Below the pieces are notes generated by a model. That model had not been told where the DNA came from and searched no databases. It saw only the letters and a program-made list of their open reading frames with translations. A stretch of DNA of 64,000 nucleotides from Actinophytocola sp045807065 (GTDB lineage: Bacteria; Actinomycetota; Actinomycetes; Mycobacteriales; Pseudonocardiaceae), in NCBI RefSeq assembly GCF_045807065.1, contig NZ_JBJMIE010000042.1:1-64000 (forward strand). Direction: 5' to 3'. The position numbers and the translations under genes are program-made. Positions 52,271-59,985 of this stretch are shown in pieces (position 1 is the first letter of the stretch; every line of letters starts with the position of its first letter).

Positions 52271-53203
52271 GTGAGCGGGTTTTCGGTGGAGTGCGCGTCG
52301 GCGCAGGACTTGCAGCAGGCGGCGTCGGCGGCCCTGGTGCCGCTGCGGGTGACGGCTCCGGACACGGCGCCGTTCTGGGCCAGCGTCGTCGCGGTCCGGG
52401 CTGGGCGGGTGGCGGTCGCCAGAGTGCGGAGCGAGCCGCATGAGGTGTGCCGGCCGGCGGAGTGGATCACCTCGACCGACCCCGAGCTGGTGAAGGTGAC
52501 CTGGCATCGGCGGGGGTCCTGGACGGTGGCGCAGGGCGAGCGGCAGAGCCGCGTGCGAGCGGGGCAGCTGGTCGTGTTCGACACCACCAGACCCTACTCG
52601 ATCAGGGTGACGGAGCGGTGCGACGTCGTGGCCGCCAGCGTGCCACGCGCGATGCTTGGCCGCCACGCCGACCGGTTGCGCCACCACATCGCCGCGCCGC
52701 TCGCCGGGGACGACGGGATGCGAGCGGTGCTGGCGGCCCTGCTGTGCGGTATCGGCGACCACGCCGACGAGCTGACGGGCGCGATCCGACCACGGCTGGG
52801 CGATGCGCTCGCCACGCTGCTGGCCGGCACACTCACCGACGAGCCGGCGCGACGGACCGACGTGACCGTCGAACTGCTGGATCAGATCGTTGTCCACGTG
52901 CTGGCCAACCTTGGCGACCCCGACCTGTCGGTCACGTCGGTCGCCCGCCGGCACGGCATCTCACCCCGGTACCTGCACCGGTTGTTCCAGCGGCACGAAC
53001 GCGGTTTCGCCGCGTGGGTACGACACGAACGGCTGCGCCGCATCCGCCGTGACCTGCTGGATCCCACGCTCGCCGGACGCACGACGGCAGCGATCGCCGC
53101 GCGCTGGGGGCTACTCGACCACCGGCACCTCGGCCGCGCGCTACGCGCCGAGTTCGGCGCCACCGCCGAGGAACTGCGACGGTCGGCGGTCCGCTCCCGA
53201 TGA
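52271..53203 (+). CDS. AraC-family regulator
   Basis: A 310-residue regulator. The N-terminal ~200 residues form an AraC-binding-like sensor (VTWHRRGSWTVAQGERQSRV, LVVFDTTRPYSIRVTERCDV). The C-terminal double HTH follows (LGDPDLSVTSVARRHGISPR, YLHRLFQRHERGFAAWVRHE, IAARWGLLDHRHLGRALRAE). GTG 52271 with an AGGGGAA box is preferred over the upstream start. It belongs to the NphR/AraC-like-ligand group common in actinomycetes. The target is not obvious; the next gene is convergent. Confidence 0.9.
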   Translation: MSGFSVECASAQDLQQAASAALVPLRVTAPDTAPFWASVVAVRAGRVAVARVRSEPHEVCRPAEWITSTDPELVKVTWHRRGSWTVAQGERQSRVRAGQLVVFDTTRPYSIRVTERCDVVAASVPRAMLGRHADRLRHHIAAPLAGDDGMRAVLAALLCGIGDHADELTGAIRPRLGDALATLLAGTLTDEPARRTDVTVELLDQIVVHVLANLGDPDLSVTSVARRHGISPRYLHRLFQRHERGFAAWVRHERLRRIRRDLLDPTLAGRTTAAIAARWGLLDHRHLGRALRAEFGATAEELRRSAVRSR

Positions 53204-53219
53204 GCACGGGAGCGGACCG
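53187..53219. terminator. Bidirectional hairpin terminator
   Basis: CGGTCCGCTCCCG and CGGGAGCGGACCG form a perfect 13-base stem with a 7-base loop. The hairpin spans the AraC stop codon and ends six bases before the convergent secreted-protein gene, serving both. Confidence 0.75.
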
Positions 53220-53225
53220 GAGGCG

Positions 53226-53609
53226 CTACGGCGCGACGTGCCAGACACCGACGCAGTGACCACCGCTGGCCGGGAACAGCTCCACCCTGCCCCACCCGGC
53301 GACCTCGTCCGGGGTGTTGACCGAGGTCTGGCCCGGCCCCACCGAGCTGACGTCCGTGTTGTACCCGAGCTGCGGCGAGTCGGAGTAGTCCAGGTAGATG
53401 ATGTCGTTGTAGTGGCCGCCGGTGATCTGGCCGTGCCACTGACCGTTGGCGTTGTTGTACCAGAGGACCGCGTGCGTGCTGCCAATGGTGCAGCCGCTCA
53501 GCTGGACGTAGCTGTACGGCCCGACGGTATCGGCCTTGGCCGTGCCGGCCGCCAACCCCGCGCTGAGCACCACACCGGCGACAAGTGCCGCCGCCTGGGT
53601 CATCCTCAT
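53226..53609 (-). CDS. Small secreted protein, unknown function
   Basis: A 127-residue exported protein. The signal peptide is AAALVAGVVLSAGLAAGTAK, cut near AKA-DT. The mature part of ~100 residues is rich in Tyr/Gly/Trp (YSYVQLSGCTIGSTHAVLWY, GHYNDIIYLDYSDSP) and has one Cys pair (SGCTIG, GGHCVG). It is similar in style to actinomycete inhibitor-like or peptidase-associated small proteins, but no family is recognised. It shares a terminator hairpin with the AraC gene. Confidence 0.75.
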   Translation of the reverse strand: MRMTQAAALVAGVVLSAGLAAGTAKADTVGPYSYVQLSGCTIGSTHAVLWYNNANGQWHGQITGGHYNDIIYLDYSDSPQLGYNTDVSSVGPGQTSVNTPDEVAGWGRVELFPASGGHCVGVWHVAP

Positions 53610-54263
53610 GAGTTCCCTCCCTCGACAGGCGCACCAGTTGAGTGCGCGAGAAGAACGCTAGACAGCCAGAAGCACCGTGCTGCGCCTGATCGCGCAGGCG
53701 GAGTCGCCATTCAGCGCACAGCCACAGGGCGGGGCACGGAGAGCGGGTCTGCTGACGCCCGAAAGGCCGACACCTGACCGGATCACCCAGGTTGCCTTCC
53801 GGTTCTCTTTTGGTCCAGTCTTCCTCGGTGAACACCCGCGTCGCCCACGCGCTCGACGCACTGCCCGCCCCCGGCGCGCGGGTTCGCGGCGAGGTCCTCG
53901 ATGTCGCGGACCCCACGCCGCCGCCGGCTTCGCCGCGCGGGATCTGCTGCTGCGGGCAGGTCAGGCGATGGTGCCACCCTTCGCGCCGAGGCGCCGCGGG
54001 ACGAGACCGCCGCGGTGGTGCGCCGGCTGGCGGCGCTGCTCACCCCGACCTCGCCGCGCTGCGGCGCACCTTCACCGTCCAGACCTTGGACCTGGTCGGC
54101 GCGGCACCGGCCCGGGTCTGCTCGACCTGGCCCGGCGCGAGGCGCCGGACGTCTCGCTGCGGGTGCTGGCCGAGGAGTGGGAGGCGGGCCCCGCACTGCG
54201 CGTGTCCGCCGCCTCTGGGGGAGGGCCGTCCCATGCCGCCCGACGTGAAGTGTCGGCGCCTTG
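53610..54263. other. Region of about 650 bases with eroded coding traces
   Basis: On the plus strand from 53827, short protein-like stretches lie in different frames: RVAHALDALPAPGARV, AAAGFAARDLLLRAGQ, DETAAVVRRLAALL, LRRTFTVQTLDLVG, LLDLARREAPDVSLRVLAEE. The first looks like a methyltransferase start. At least four frame changes would be needed. I call no gene. Confidence 0.4.
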
Positions 54264-54968
54264 TCAGCCCCGGAGGATCGGTGGGTACAGCACGGTCGCC
54301 GAACCACGCCGGTAAAGCATTGCCGGGCGGCCGCCGTTCTTGATGCTCTGCTCGCCCGTGGGGTCGAGGAAGTTCTCGACGCTGGTCACCTTGCGGTGGA
54401 AGTTGCGCGGGTCCAACTGCTGCCCCCACACGATCTCGTAGACGTTCCGCAGCTCGGTGACGGTGAACACCGGTGGGCAGAATGCGGTGGCCAGGTTGGT
54501 GTATTCGAGCTTGCTCCGTGCCCGCTCGACGGCGTCGCCGACGATCTTCTTGTGGTCGAAAGCGAGCGGTCGTCTTGTTCTGAGGATCTTGTCGACGGGT
54601 TTCCATTCCGCCGCCTGTGCGTCACCGCCTGCCGCCGGTAACGGCAGGTCAGGCACCAGCGCGAGATAGCACACCGTGACGACGCGGCGCCGTGGATCAC
54701 GGTCAGGAGCGCCGTAGGTGCGCAGCTGTTCCAGGTGCAGGCGCTCCACCGCCAGCCCGGTCTCCTCTGCGAGCTCCCGCGCCGCCGCGGTGTCGATGTC
54801 CTCGTCCTCGGATGCCAGGAAGCCGCCGGGTAACGCCCACGTCCCGAGGAACGGCTCGATGCCACGACGTACGAGTAATATCTGCAGCTGTCCTGACTGG
54901 ACGGTGAGTATTGCCAGGTCGACTGCGACGGCCACCGTGGGGATCGTCCAGCCGTCTTCGGATGTCAT
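54264..54968 (-). CDS. NrtR-type regulator (Nudix plus winged helix)
   Basis: A 234-residue protein. The Nudix half (about 8-150) starts PTVAVAVDLAILTVQSGQLQ and has a Nudix box with one extra residue (GGFLASEDEDIDTAAAREL, then AEETG). The winged-helix half has the NrtR pattern (FTVTELRNVYEIVWGQQLDP, RNFHRKVTSVENFL). NrtR proteins sense ADP-ribose or related NAD metabolites and usually control NAD genes. None are here; instead it is divergent from the nucleosidase/Bell cassette, with two GTCA/TGAC palindromes between. Whether the altered Nudix box still hydrolyses is open. Confidence 0.88.
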   Translation of the reverse strand: MTSEDGWTIPTVAVAVDLAILTVQSGQLQILLVRRGIEPFLGTWALPGGFLASEDEDIDTAAARELAEETGLAVERLHLEQLRTYGAPDRDPRRRVVTVCYLALVPDLPLPAAGGDAQAAEWKPVDKILRTRRPLAFDHKKIVGDAVERARSKLEYTNLATAFCPPVFTVTELRNVYEIVWGQQLDPRNFHRKVTSVENFLDPTGEQSIKNGGRPAMLYRRGSATVLYPPILRG

Positions 54969-54985
54969 GCGTGCAGTCTAGGTTA

Positions 54986-55000
54986 TCGTCAACGTGACGA
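54986..55000. promoter_or_regulatory. NrtR operator 1
   Basis: TCGTCAACGTGACGA has perfect six-base arms around three bases and ends 18 bases upstream of the NrtR start, over its probable -10 region. It shares CGTCA-N3-TGACG with operator 2. Confidence 0.6.
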
Positions 55001-55020
55001 CAAGCAATGATCGACATTAC

Positions 55021-55033
55021 CGTCATGTTGACG
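55021..55033. promoter_or_regulatory. NrtR operator 2
   Basis: CGTCATGTTGACG has the same CGTCA-N3-TGACG core. Its right arm contains TTGACG, the -35 box of the nucleosidase promoter. Confidence 0.6.
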
Positions 55034-55057
55034 AGAAATAGGGTCGCGGTCTACCGT
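55028..55057 (+). promoter_or_regulatory. Promoter of the nucleosidase cassette
   Basis: TTGACG (55028-55033) and TACCGT (55052-55057) are 18 bases apart, 44 bases before the start at 55102. The -35 box lies in NrtR operator 2, predicting control by NrtR. Confidence 0.5.
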
Positions 55058-55101
55058 CGAGACTTCGGTTCATGGGGGACCGTAAAAATCGGAGCGAGCC
55101 A

Positions 55102-55977
55102 ATGATCGTGATCCTCACCGCACTGCAACGAGAATTCACAGCGGTTCGACGACACCTGACCGACGTGCGAACGCATCGGCACAACGCTGGCACACTGTTC
55201 GAAGTCGGGTCGCTCGCGGACCACCCGGACCGGCAGGTCGGGCTGGCGGTCATCGGCGAGGGCAACGCGCCGGCGGCGACCATCACCGAGCGGGCGATCA
55301 ACGAGTTCTGCCCGACTGCCGTGATGTTCGTCGGGATCGCCGGAGCGCTGCACGGGTGGCTCCAGCTGGGTGACGTCGTGGTGGCGACGCGGGTTTACGG
55401 CTACCACGGCGGAAGCAGCCGAGACGACGGGTTCAAGGCTCGGCCACGTGCCTGGGACAGCTCACACGAGCTCGAACAGGTGGCCCGGCATGTCAACCAG
55501 GATGATGTCCGGTGGTCGGCGATGTCGGGCAAACCGACGGTCTATTTCTGCCCCATCGCCGCCGGCGAGGTACTTTTGGAGTCTTCGGCGTCACCCGTCG
55601 CGAAGCAGTTGCACGACCACTACAACGACGCGGTGGCCGTCGAGATGGAAAGCGCCGGAGTCGCCCAGGCGAGCCAGCTGAACCTGTCGACGCTCTCCAT
55701 CACGATCCGCGGCATCAGCGACTTCGCCAGCAGGACGAAGCGGTTCACCGACCGGCAGGGGATGCCGCAGGTCGCGGCCGACAACGCCGCCGCGTTCGCG
55801 GTGGCCGTCATCTCCGGAATCGTGGACACCGGAGAACGGTCCGACCGGGGTGGGGCGGACGAGAAGCGCTATCGCGTCAAGAACGAGGCCACGGGCAACG
55901 CGAACGTCGTCGCGCAGATCGGTGTGGTGCACGGCAGTGTCCAGTTCGGCTCGGACACGGGCAAGGGCGGATCGTGA
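55102..55977 (+). CDS. Nucleoside phosphorylase/MTAN-fold protein with C-terminal amyloid-like motif
   Basis: A 291-residue protein. ATG 55102 has GGAG seven bases upstream; the in-frame start at 55072 lacks one. Residues 1-235 are the phosphorylase fold: IVILTALQREFTAVRRHL, VMFVGIAGALHGWLQLGDVV, the purine/ribose-site VAVEMESAGVAQAS and the catalytic-Asp segment IRGISDFAS. The fold cleaves or phosphorolyses nucleosides (MTA, SAH, adenosine). The last ~25 residues are extra: TGNANVVAQIGVVHGSV, which recurs near the N-terminus of the next protein. That suggests the two proteins bind through this motif. Such enzymes serve as effectors in bacterial conflict systems; toxicity here is an inference. 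Confidence 0.85.
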   Translation: MIVILTALQREFTAVRRHLTDVRTHRHNAGTLFEVGSLADHPDRQVGLAVIGEGNAPAATITERAINEFCPTAVMFVGIAGALHGWLQLGDVVVATRVYGYHGGSSRDDGFKARPRAWDSSHELEQVARHVNQDDVRWSAMSGKPTVYFCPIAAGEVLLESSASPVAKQLHDHYNDAVAVEMESAGVAQASQLNLSTLSITIRGISDFASRTKRFTDRQGMPQVAADNAAAFAVAVISGIVDTGERSDRGGADEKRYRVKNEATGNANVVAQIGVVHGSVQFGSDTGKGGS

Positions 55978-58187
55978 TGCCTGACCCCAAGCCGGCCGGC
56001 GGTTCACAGGCGACCAACACCGCGACCGGAAACGCGACGGTTGATGCCCAGATCGGTTACGTTGAAGGTGACGCAGTCTTCCACAAGCACGAAACCATCT
56101 ACCAAGTCGCCGCCGACGACTCCCCCGAGAAGAAGTTCCAAGTGGCACGCAACCTCATCGACGGCGGAGTACCGAGGCCGGCGGAGGATCTCATCAGGCA
56201 GGCGCTCAACGTGGGGTATGCCTCCACGGAGGTCGCGTACTACTACGCCATCTCCGTCCTGAGTGAACGTTCGTTGAACCAACTGGGAGCCAACGAGCTG
56301 GACAAGCTCGAACACGCCATACGTGTGGCCGAGCGCGAGCCGCACGATGAATGGTGGGCGGCCATCGTGGTCATCGGCGAGCTGGTGCAGTGCGCAGTCG
56401 ATCCCGACAGCGCACCCAATCCGCGACACGCCGCGCTGCGGGTCGTACTCGACGACTTCCGGGCACTCGTTCAGCAACGGCAGGCCGAGATCACGCGGCA
56501 CCTCGACATGATCTTCAGCGGAGCGGTGCAGGAGGAGCTCGACCGGCTGAACTCCGCGACCGTCGCCGCGGAACGTGCGAAGGGCAACCGAGCAGACCGC
56601 GCGTGGAAGTACTTCCACCCCGATCCGACGTCACCGCGACGCGGCACGCCGCCCCCGTTGCGGGACGGAGAGCCACGGTCGTTCGCATGGGCCGTGACAG
56701 CGTTCGGCGTCGTCGTGTTCGGCCTGTTCGCCACACTGGACGTCAGGACCTCTGGAATGTCCTGGCGAAGCCTGTGGCCCCGAATGCTGTTCGTGGTTGG
56801 CGCGCTGGTCGTCGTATGGTCCGGGTCGGAAGCGTTGACCTCCTACATCCGCAGGCGGATGCGGGAAGCCGAGCACGGCAGGAACCCGGCGGAGTTCGAC
56901 GAGCACGAGGAGCTCGGCATAGCGCTCAACGCCACGCAGAAGTTCGCGTCCGCGACGTGGAAACGGGTGCGCTACTACTTCGCCGTTCGCGGGCCGATCA
57001 GGAACACGGGCGAATGGGCGATGAAGACGAAGGGTATCCAGGCCGCGCTGCACTGGCGGCTGGTACGGCTGTACAGCGCTGGACGAGTGGAGGTGACCAC
57101 TCTCAACTGGCTGATCCGGTGGTACGCCAAGCAGACCGCCGAGCAGTGGCGAGCCGGGAGCCTGCCCGATTTTCGCCGGACGCTCCGCCCGAGTCCGTCC
57201 ACGGTCCTGTCGGTGGGAGTTGGTGCGGTCGTCGCGGCCAGTGGCGCCGTACTGCAGTTCGTGAGCTCCGTTGCGTTGGGCTTTCTGCCCACGCTGCTCT
57301 CTGTCCCGCAGGTGCTGACGGCCTGTGCTGTCGGCGGGGGTGTCATGTACCTGCTGGGCGATCACCGTGCGAGAGCTCGGGAGCAGGAGGTGCTCGACGA
57401 GCTCTTCGAAGGTGAGAAGCGCGAGTTCCACCGGTGGGAGCAGCGCCTGCGGGATCGGCCGACGGACTCCGAGATGGCACACTGGCTGGAGTACGACAAG
57501 TCGCACCTGAAGACCCTGGCGATGCGCCGCTGCGAGCTGAACAGCCGGGAGATCATCGCTCATGTCGTGCTGACGGCCGGTAAACCACGTGCCATGCGCG
57601 CCAGGGTCGTCAACGGTCCACCCCGTTTCTCCAGATACGTCGTGCTGGTCTTCCTCCTCACCGAGCACGGCGTCCGGGAGGTCGACGTCGACCTGAACTT
57701 CCTGACGGGTGCGATCTACGACGAACGGCGCACGTCGTTCCGATACGACGCGCTCGCGTCCGCTCGGGTGCTCGAGAAGGGCTTCCAGTCGGCCGAAGGC
57801 CAGCAGCACGTCGTACTCCTCGGGCGGGACGTGCACCTGACCGACAAGTCGGCGCTCGTGATCAGCCGGACCTTCGAGCTGGCCCTGGTCAATGACCAGA
57901 CGATCGAAGTCGTCGTGGACAACTACGAAGGGCTGATCGACGACAGCACCGCCGAGGACAAGTCCGCTCTGGACACAATGGCGCTCGATTCGTCCGGTGT
58001 CGCGATCGCGCTGCACATTCTCGAAGCGGTCGCCGCTGAGGGCCGGGAGTGGATCACACGGGAGCAGGACCGCCGGACCCGGCGGTGGCGCGAGTGGGAA
58101 CGTGGTCGGCGTCGCATTGTCGCGCTCATCGGCAGACCGTGGCCGCTGACCCTCGCGTCGGGGAGAGGCCCGGCAGAGGCGTCCTAG
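55977..58187 (+). CDS. Polytopic membrane protein with N-terminal amyloid-like motif
   Basis: A 736-residue protein. ATG 55977 shares a base with the previous stop, so the two are coupled. Residues 15-32 read TATGNATVDAQIGYVEGD, matching the nucleosidase tail. A helical, TPR-like region follows (about 48-200: SPEKKFQVARNLIDGG, AEDLIRQALNVGYASTEVAY). Two membrane helices lie near 237-254 and 269-287, and at least two more near 409-460. The C-terminal ~270 residues are soluble with no known family (RYVVLVFLLTEHGVREVDVD). It could anchor or receive signals for the nucleosidase. I know related actinobacterial proteins only as hypothetical. Confidence 0.8.
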   Translation: MPDPKPAGGSQATNTATGNATVDAQIGYVEGDAVFHKHETIYQVAADDSPEKKFQVARNLIDGGVPRPAEDLIRQALNVGYASTEVAYYYAISVLSERSLNQLGANELDKLEHAIRVAEREPHDEWWAAIVVIGELVQCAVDPDSAPNPRHAALRVVLDDFRALVQQRQAEITRHLDMIFSGAVQEELDRLNSATVAAERAKGNRADRAWKYFHPDPTSPRRGTPPPLRDGEPRSFAWAVTAFGVVVFGLFATLDVRTSGMSWRSLWPRMLFVVGALVVVWSGSEALTSYIRRRMREAEHGRNPAEFDEHEELGIALNATQKFASATWKRVRYYFAVRGPIRNTGEWAMKTKGIQAALHWRLVRLYSAGRVEVTTLNWLIRWYAKQTAEQWRAGSLPDFRRTLRPSPSTVLSVGVGAVVAASGAVLQFVSSVALGFLPTLLSVPQVLTACAVGGGVMYLLGDHRARAREQEVLDELFEGEKREFHRWEQRLRDRPTDSEMAHWLEYDKSHLKTLAMRRCELNSREIIAHVVLTAGKPRAMRARVVNGPPRFSRYVVLVFLLTEHGVREVDVDLNFLTGAIYDERRTSFRYDALASARVLEKGFQSAEGQQHVVLLGRDVHLTDKSALVISRTFELALVNDQTIEVVVDNYEGLIDDSTAEDKSALDTMALDSSGVAIALHILEAVAAEGREWITREQDRRTRRWREWERGRRRIVALIGRPWPLTLASGRGPAEAS

Positions 58188-58339
58188 GTCGACGAGGTGG
58201 CAGCCTGCGAGGCCGAGCGAACGTGCTGCCCCGGCCCTTCCGGTGACCAGCGATGGCCGACCGCGGTCGAACACGCGCCGCGGGCGCTCCAGCTCAGAAA
58301 TGCGATCGCGCTCGCGATCCACGATGAAGGGATAGTTCC

Positions 58340-58675
58340 GTGATTGAGCCGGTTCTCATGTCGATCGCCGCCGCACTCGCCGGGAAGTCCGTGACATCGC
58401 TCTACGAGTTGGTGAAGCGCAGGTTCACCGGTCGCGGGGAGGCCGCGGCGGCGCTCGAGAAGGCGTCGGACGCGGCTCCCGGCTCGCCCGAGGTGGCGGC
58501 CTTGGCCGCACACCTCGCTGCCGCGGAAGTGGAGAACCCGGCCTTTGGCCTCGAGATGCGACACATCTGGCGGCAGGCAACCGCCGACCGCCGCGGTGTG
58601 GTCAACGTGATCACGGGAAACGTGTCCGGCAAGGTAGTTCAGGCGGGGGACATCGAGGGCGGGATCAGGTTCTAG
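58340..58675 (+). CDS. Small Bell-like/amyloid-motif (BASS, RHIM-like) protein
   Basis: A 111-residue protein with AAGGGA seven bases before GTG 58340. Residues 1-80 are an alpha-helical domain beginning with a hydrophobic stretch (IEPVLMSIAAALAGKSVTSL), then YELVKRRFTGRG and an Ala-rich helical part ending FGLEMRHIWRQA. Residues 87-111 are a separate motif: VVNVITGNVSGKVVQAGDIE followed by GGIRF, with the VxGxVVQ..xIxGG pattern of bacterial RHIM-like/BASS sequences. A Bell domain plus C-terminal BASS is the layout of HET-s/HELL-like cell-death executors. It lies 152 bases after the membrane-protein gene, on the same strand. Confidence 0.75.
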   Translation: MIEPVLMSIAAALAGKSVTSLYELVKRRFTGRGEAAAALEKASDAAPGSPEVAALAAHLAAAEVENPAFGLEMRHIWRQATADRRGVVNVITGNVSGKVVQAGDIEGGIRF

Positions 58676-58810
58676 TCGTCCCGGCAGCTCCAGCCGCGCC
58701 CGCTCGAAGGGGCTTCGCCGAACGCGTCGCACCACCGCGTGGCGTGAGCGTCCACATCGGACTACCCCTGCCGTGCTGCGGCAGTCCGAGCCGGCCGAAC
58801 TGGTCGTAGC

Positions 58811-59266
58811 AATGCGCCGGTGTCGGTGAGCACGCCGATCCGGTCACCCTCGAGCTGGAACTTCACGACGCTGACGTCCTGGCGCATGGCGGCGGGCTCT
58901 ACGCCTACATCCAGCCCGATGGCAGCTGGATGATCAACAACACCGGGTTCCTCGTCGGCGCGGGCGGTGTCGTCGCGATCGACTCGTGCTTGACGGAACG
59001 GCGGACCCGCGCCTTCCTCGACAGGGTCCGGACCGTCAGCGGTGGTTCCGTCCACACGCTGCTCAACACCCACAGCCATCCCGACCACACCGCCGGGAAC
59101 GGCTGGTTCCCCGGTGCCACGATCATCGCCCCAGGAACGCACCCGCGCCGACCTGCTCGCGGCGAGAGGCGCACCGCCACTGCGCGACATCTTCGAACCG
59201 ATCGACGAGGGCGAACTGCCACCCGCCCCACCGTTCCTGACCTACACCGACGGCGTCACGCTGTAA
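58811..59266 (+). pseudogene. MBL-fold hydrolase, frameshifted and truncated
   Basis: HDADVLAHGGGLYAYIQPDG, then TGFLVGAGGVVAIDSCLTER, then NTHSHPDHTAGNGWFPGATI is the metallo-beta-lactamase start with its metal motif HSHPDHT. Near 59138 the frame shifts; the continuation TRADLLAARGAPPLRDIFEP and LPPAPPFLTYTDGVTL is in another frame and stops at 59266. The C-terminal half and further metal ligands are absent. Confidence 0.8.
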
Positions 59267-59473
59267 CATCACCACCGACCGAAACGCGAGCGTCTTTCGG
59301 ATCAGTCCGCTGCCTCCGTACAGCGCGCACCTCGGGATTCTCGCGGTCCGGCCGCTGGTGTGCCGGCAGCCGCCGTTCGAGCGTCCCGCACGGCGGCCGC
59401 CGAGATCCATGTGGCAGGCCGGAGCGGGTCGCTCGCGCACGTGACACCTGTCCGGCACGGCTTGGGATCAGTG

Positions 59474-59690
59474 GTGTCAATCAACCTGGATGACGTCGAA
59501 CAACGGCTCGCCGCGTTCGAGCAACGCTACGACGCGACCGCGAAACCGTTCCAGTGGAAGTTCACCCGCACCGAACTCCACGACCTACTCGACCGGATCA
59601 ACCAGCACGAACAACAACACGACACCACCGACCTTCCAACCGCCGCGAGATCAACCCCCGAAGAACTTCCAATTCGACCACTAAGCCAAC
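59474..59690 (+). pseudogene. IS630-type transposase, C-terminal fragment
   Basis: RLAAFEQRYDATAKPFQWKF and TRTELHDLLDRINQHEQQ match the extreme C-terminus of actinobacterial IS630 transposases. The catalytic DDE part is absent, and the ending is possibly shifted. Only about 60 codons remain. Confidence 0.7.
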
Positions 59691-59935
59691 CTGATTTTTG
59701 GCCTTCGCGCGGGTGATCCGTTGTCCCATGGTGGTCTCGGCCACCGCAGGTAGGCGCGGGCGATCTCAGACACGGTCAGATCGCCGACCATGCGCAGCGT
59801 CAGTGCCACGCGGGTCTCCAGCGCGGGGTGGCAGCAGGTGAAGATCAGCCGGAGGCGGTCGTCGTCGATGGCGTCGAGGGGTTCGGGCAGCTGGCCGAAC
59901 AGGGGCCGCCGCCCGGCCGAACGGCGGGAGAATGG
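59690..59935 (-). pseudogene. ECF sigma factor (ECF42-like), internal fragment
   Basis: AIDDDRLRLIFTCCHPALET and RVALTLRMVGDLTVSEIARA are the diagnostic middle of ECF42-type sigma factors. After AYLR the expected VAETTMGQRITRAKAK appears in another frame. Both ends are missing; the left end runs into the IS630 remnant. Confidence 0.8.
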
Positions 59936-59985
59936 CAACTGTCAGCACTTTTTGGTTGCTGTGTACGGGTTTTAGGATTGATGTC

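Noticed and set aside
53827..54250. A possible methyltransferase gene
   Set aside because: Only the first 16 residues look like one, and at least four frame changes would be needed.
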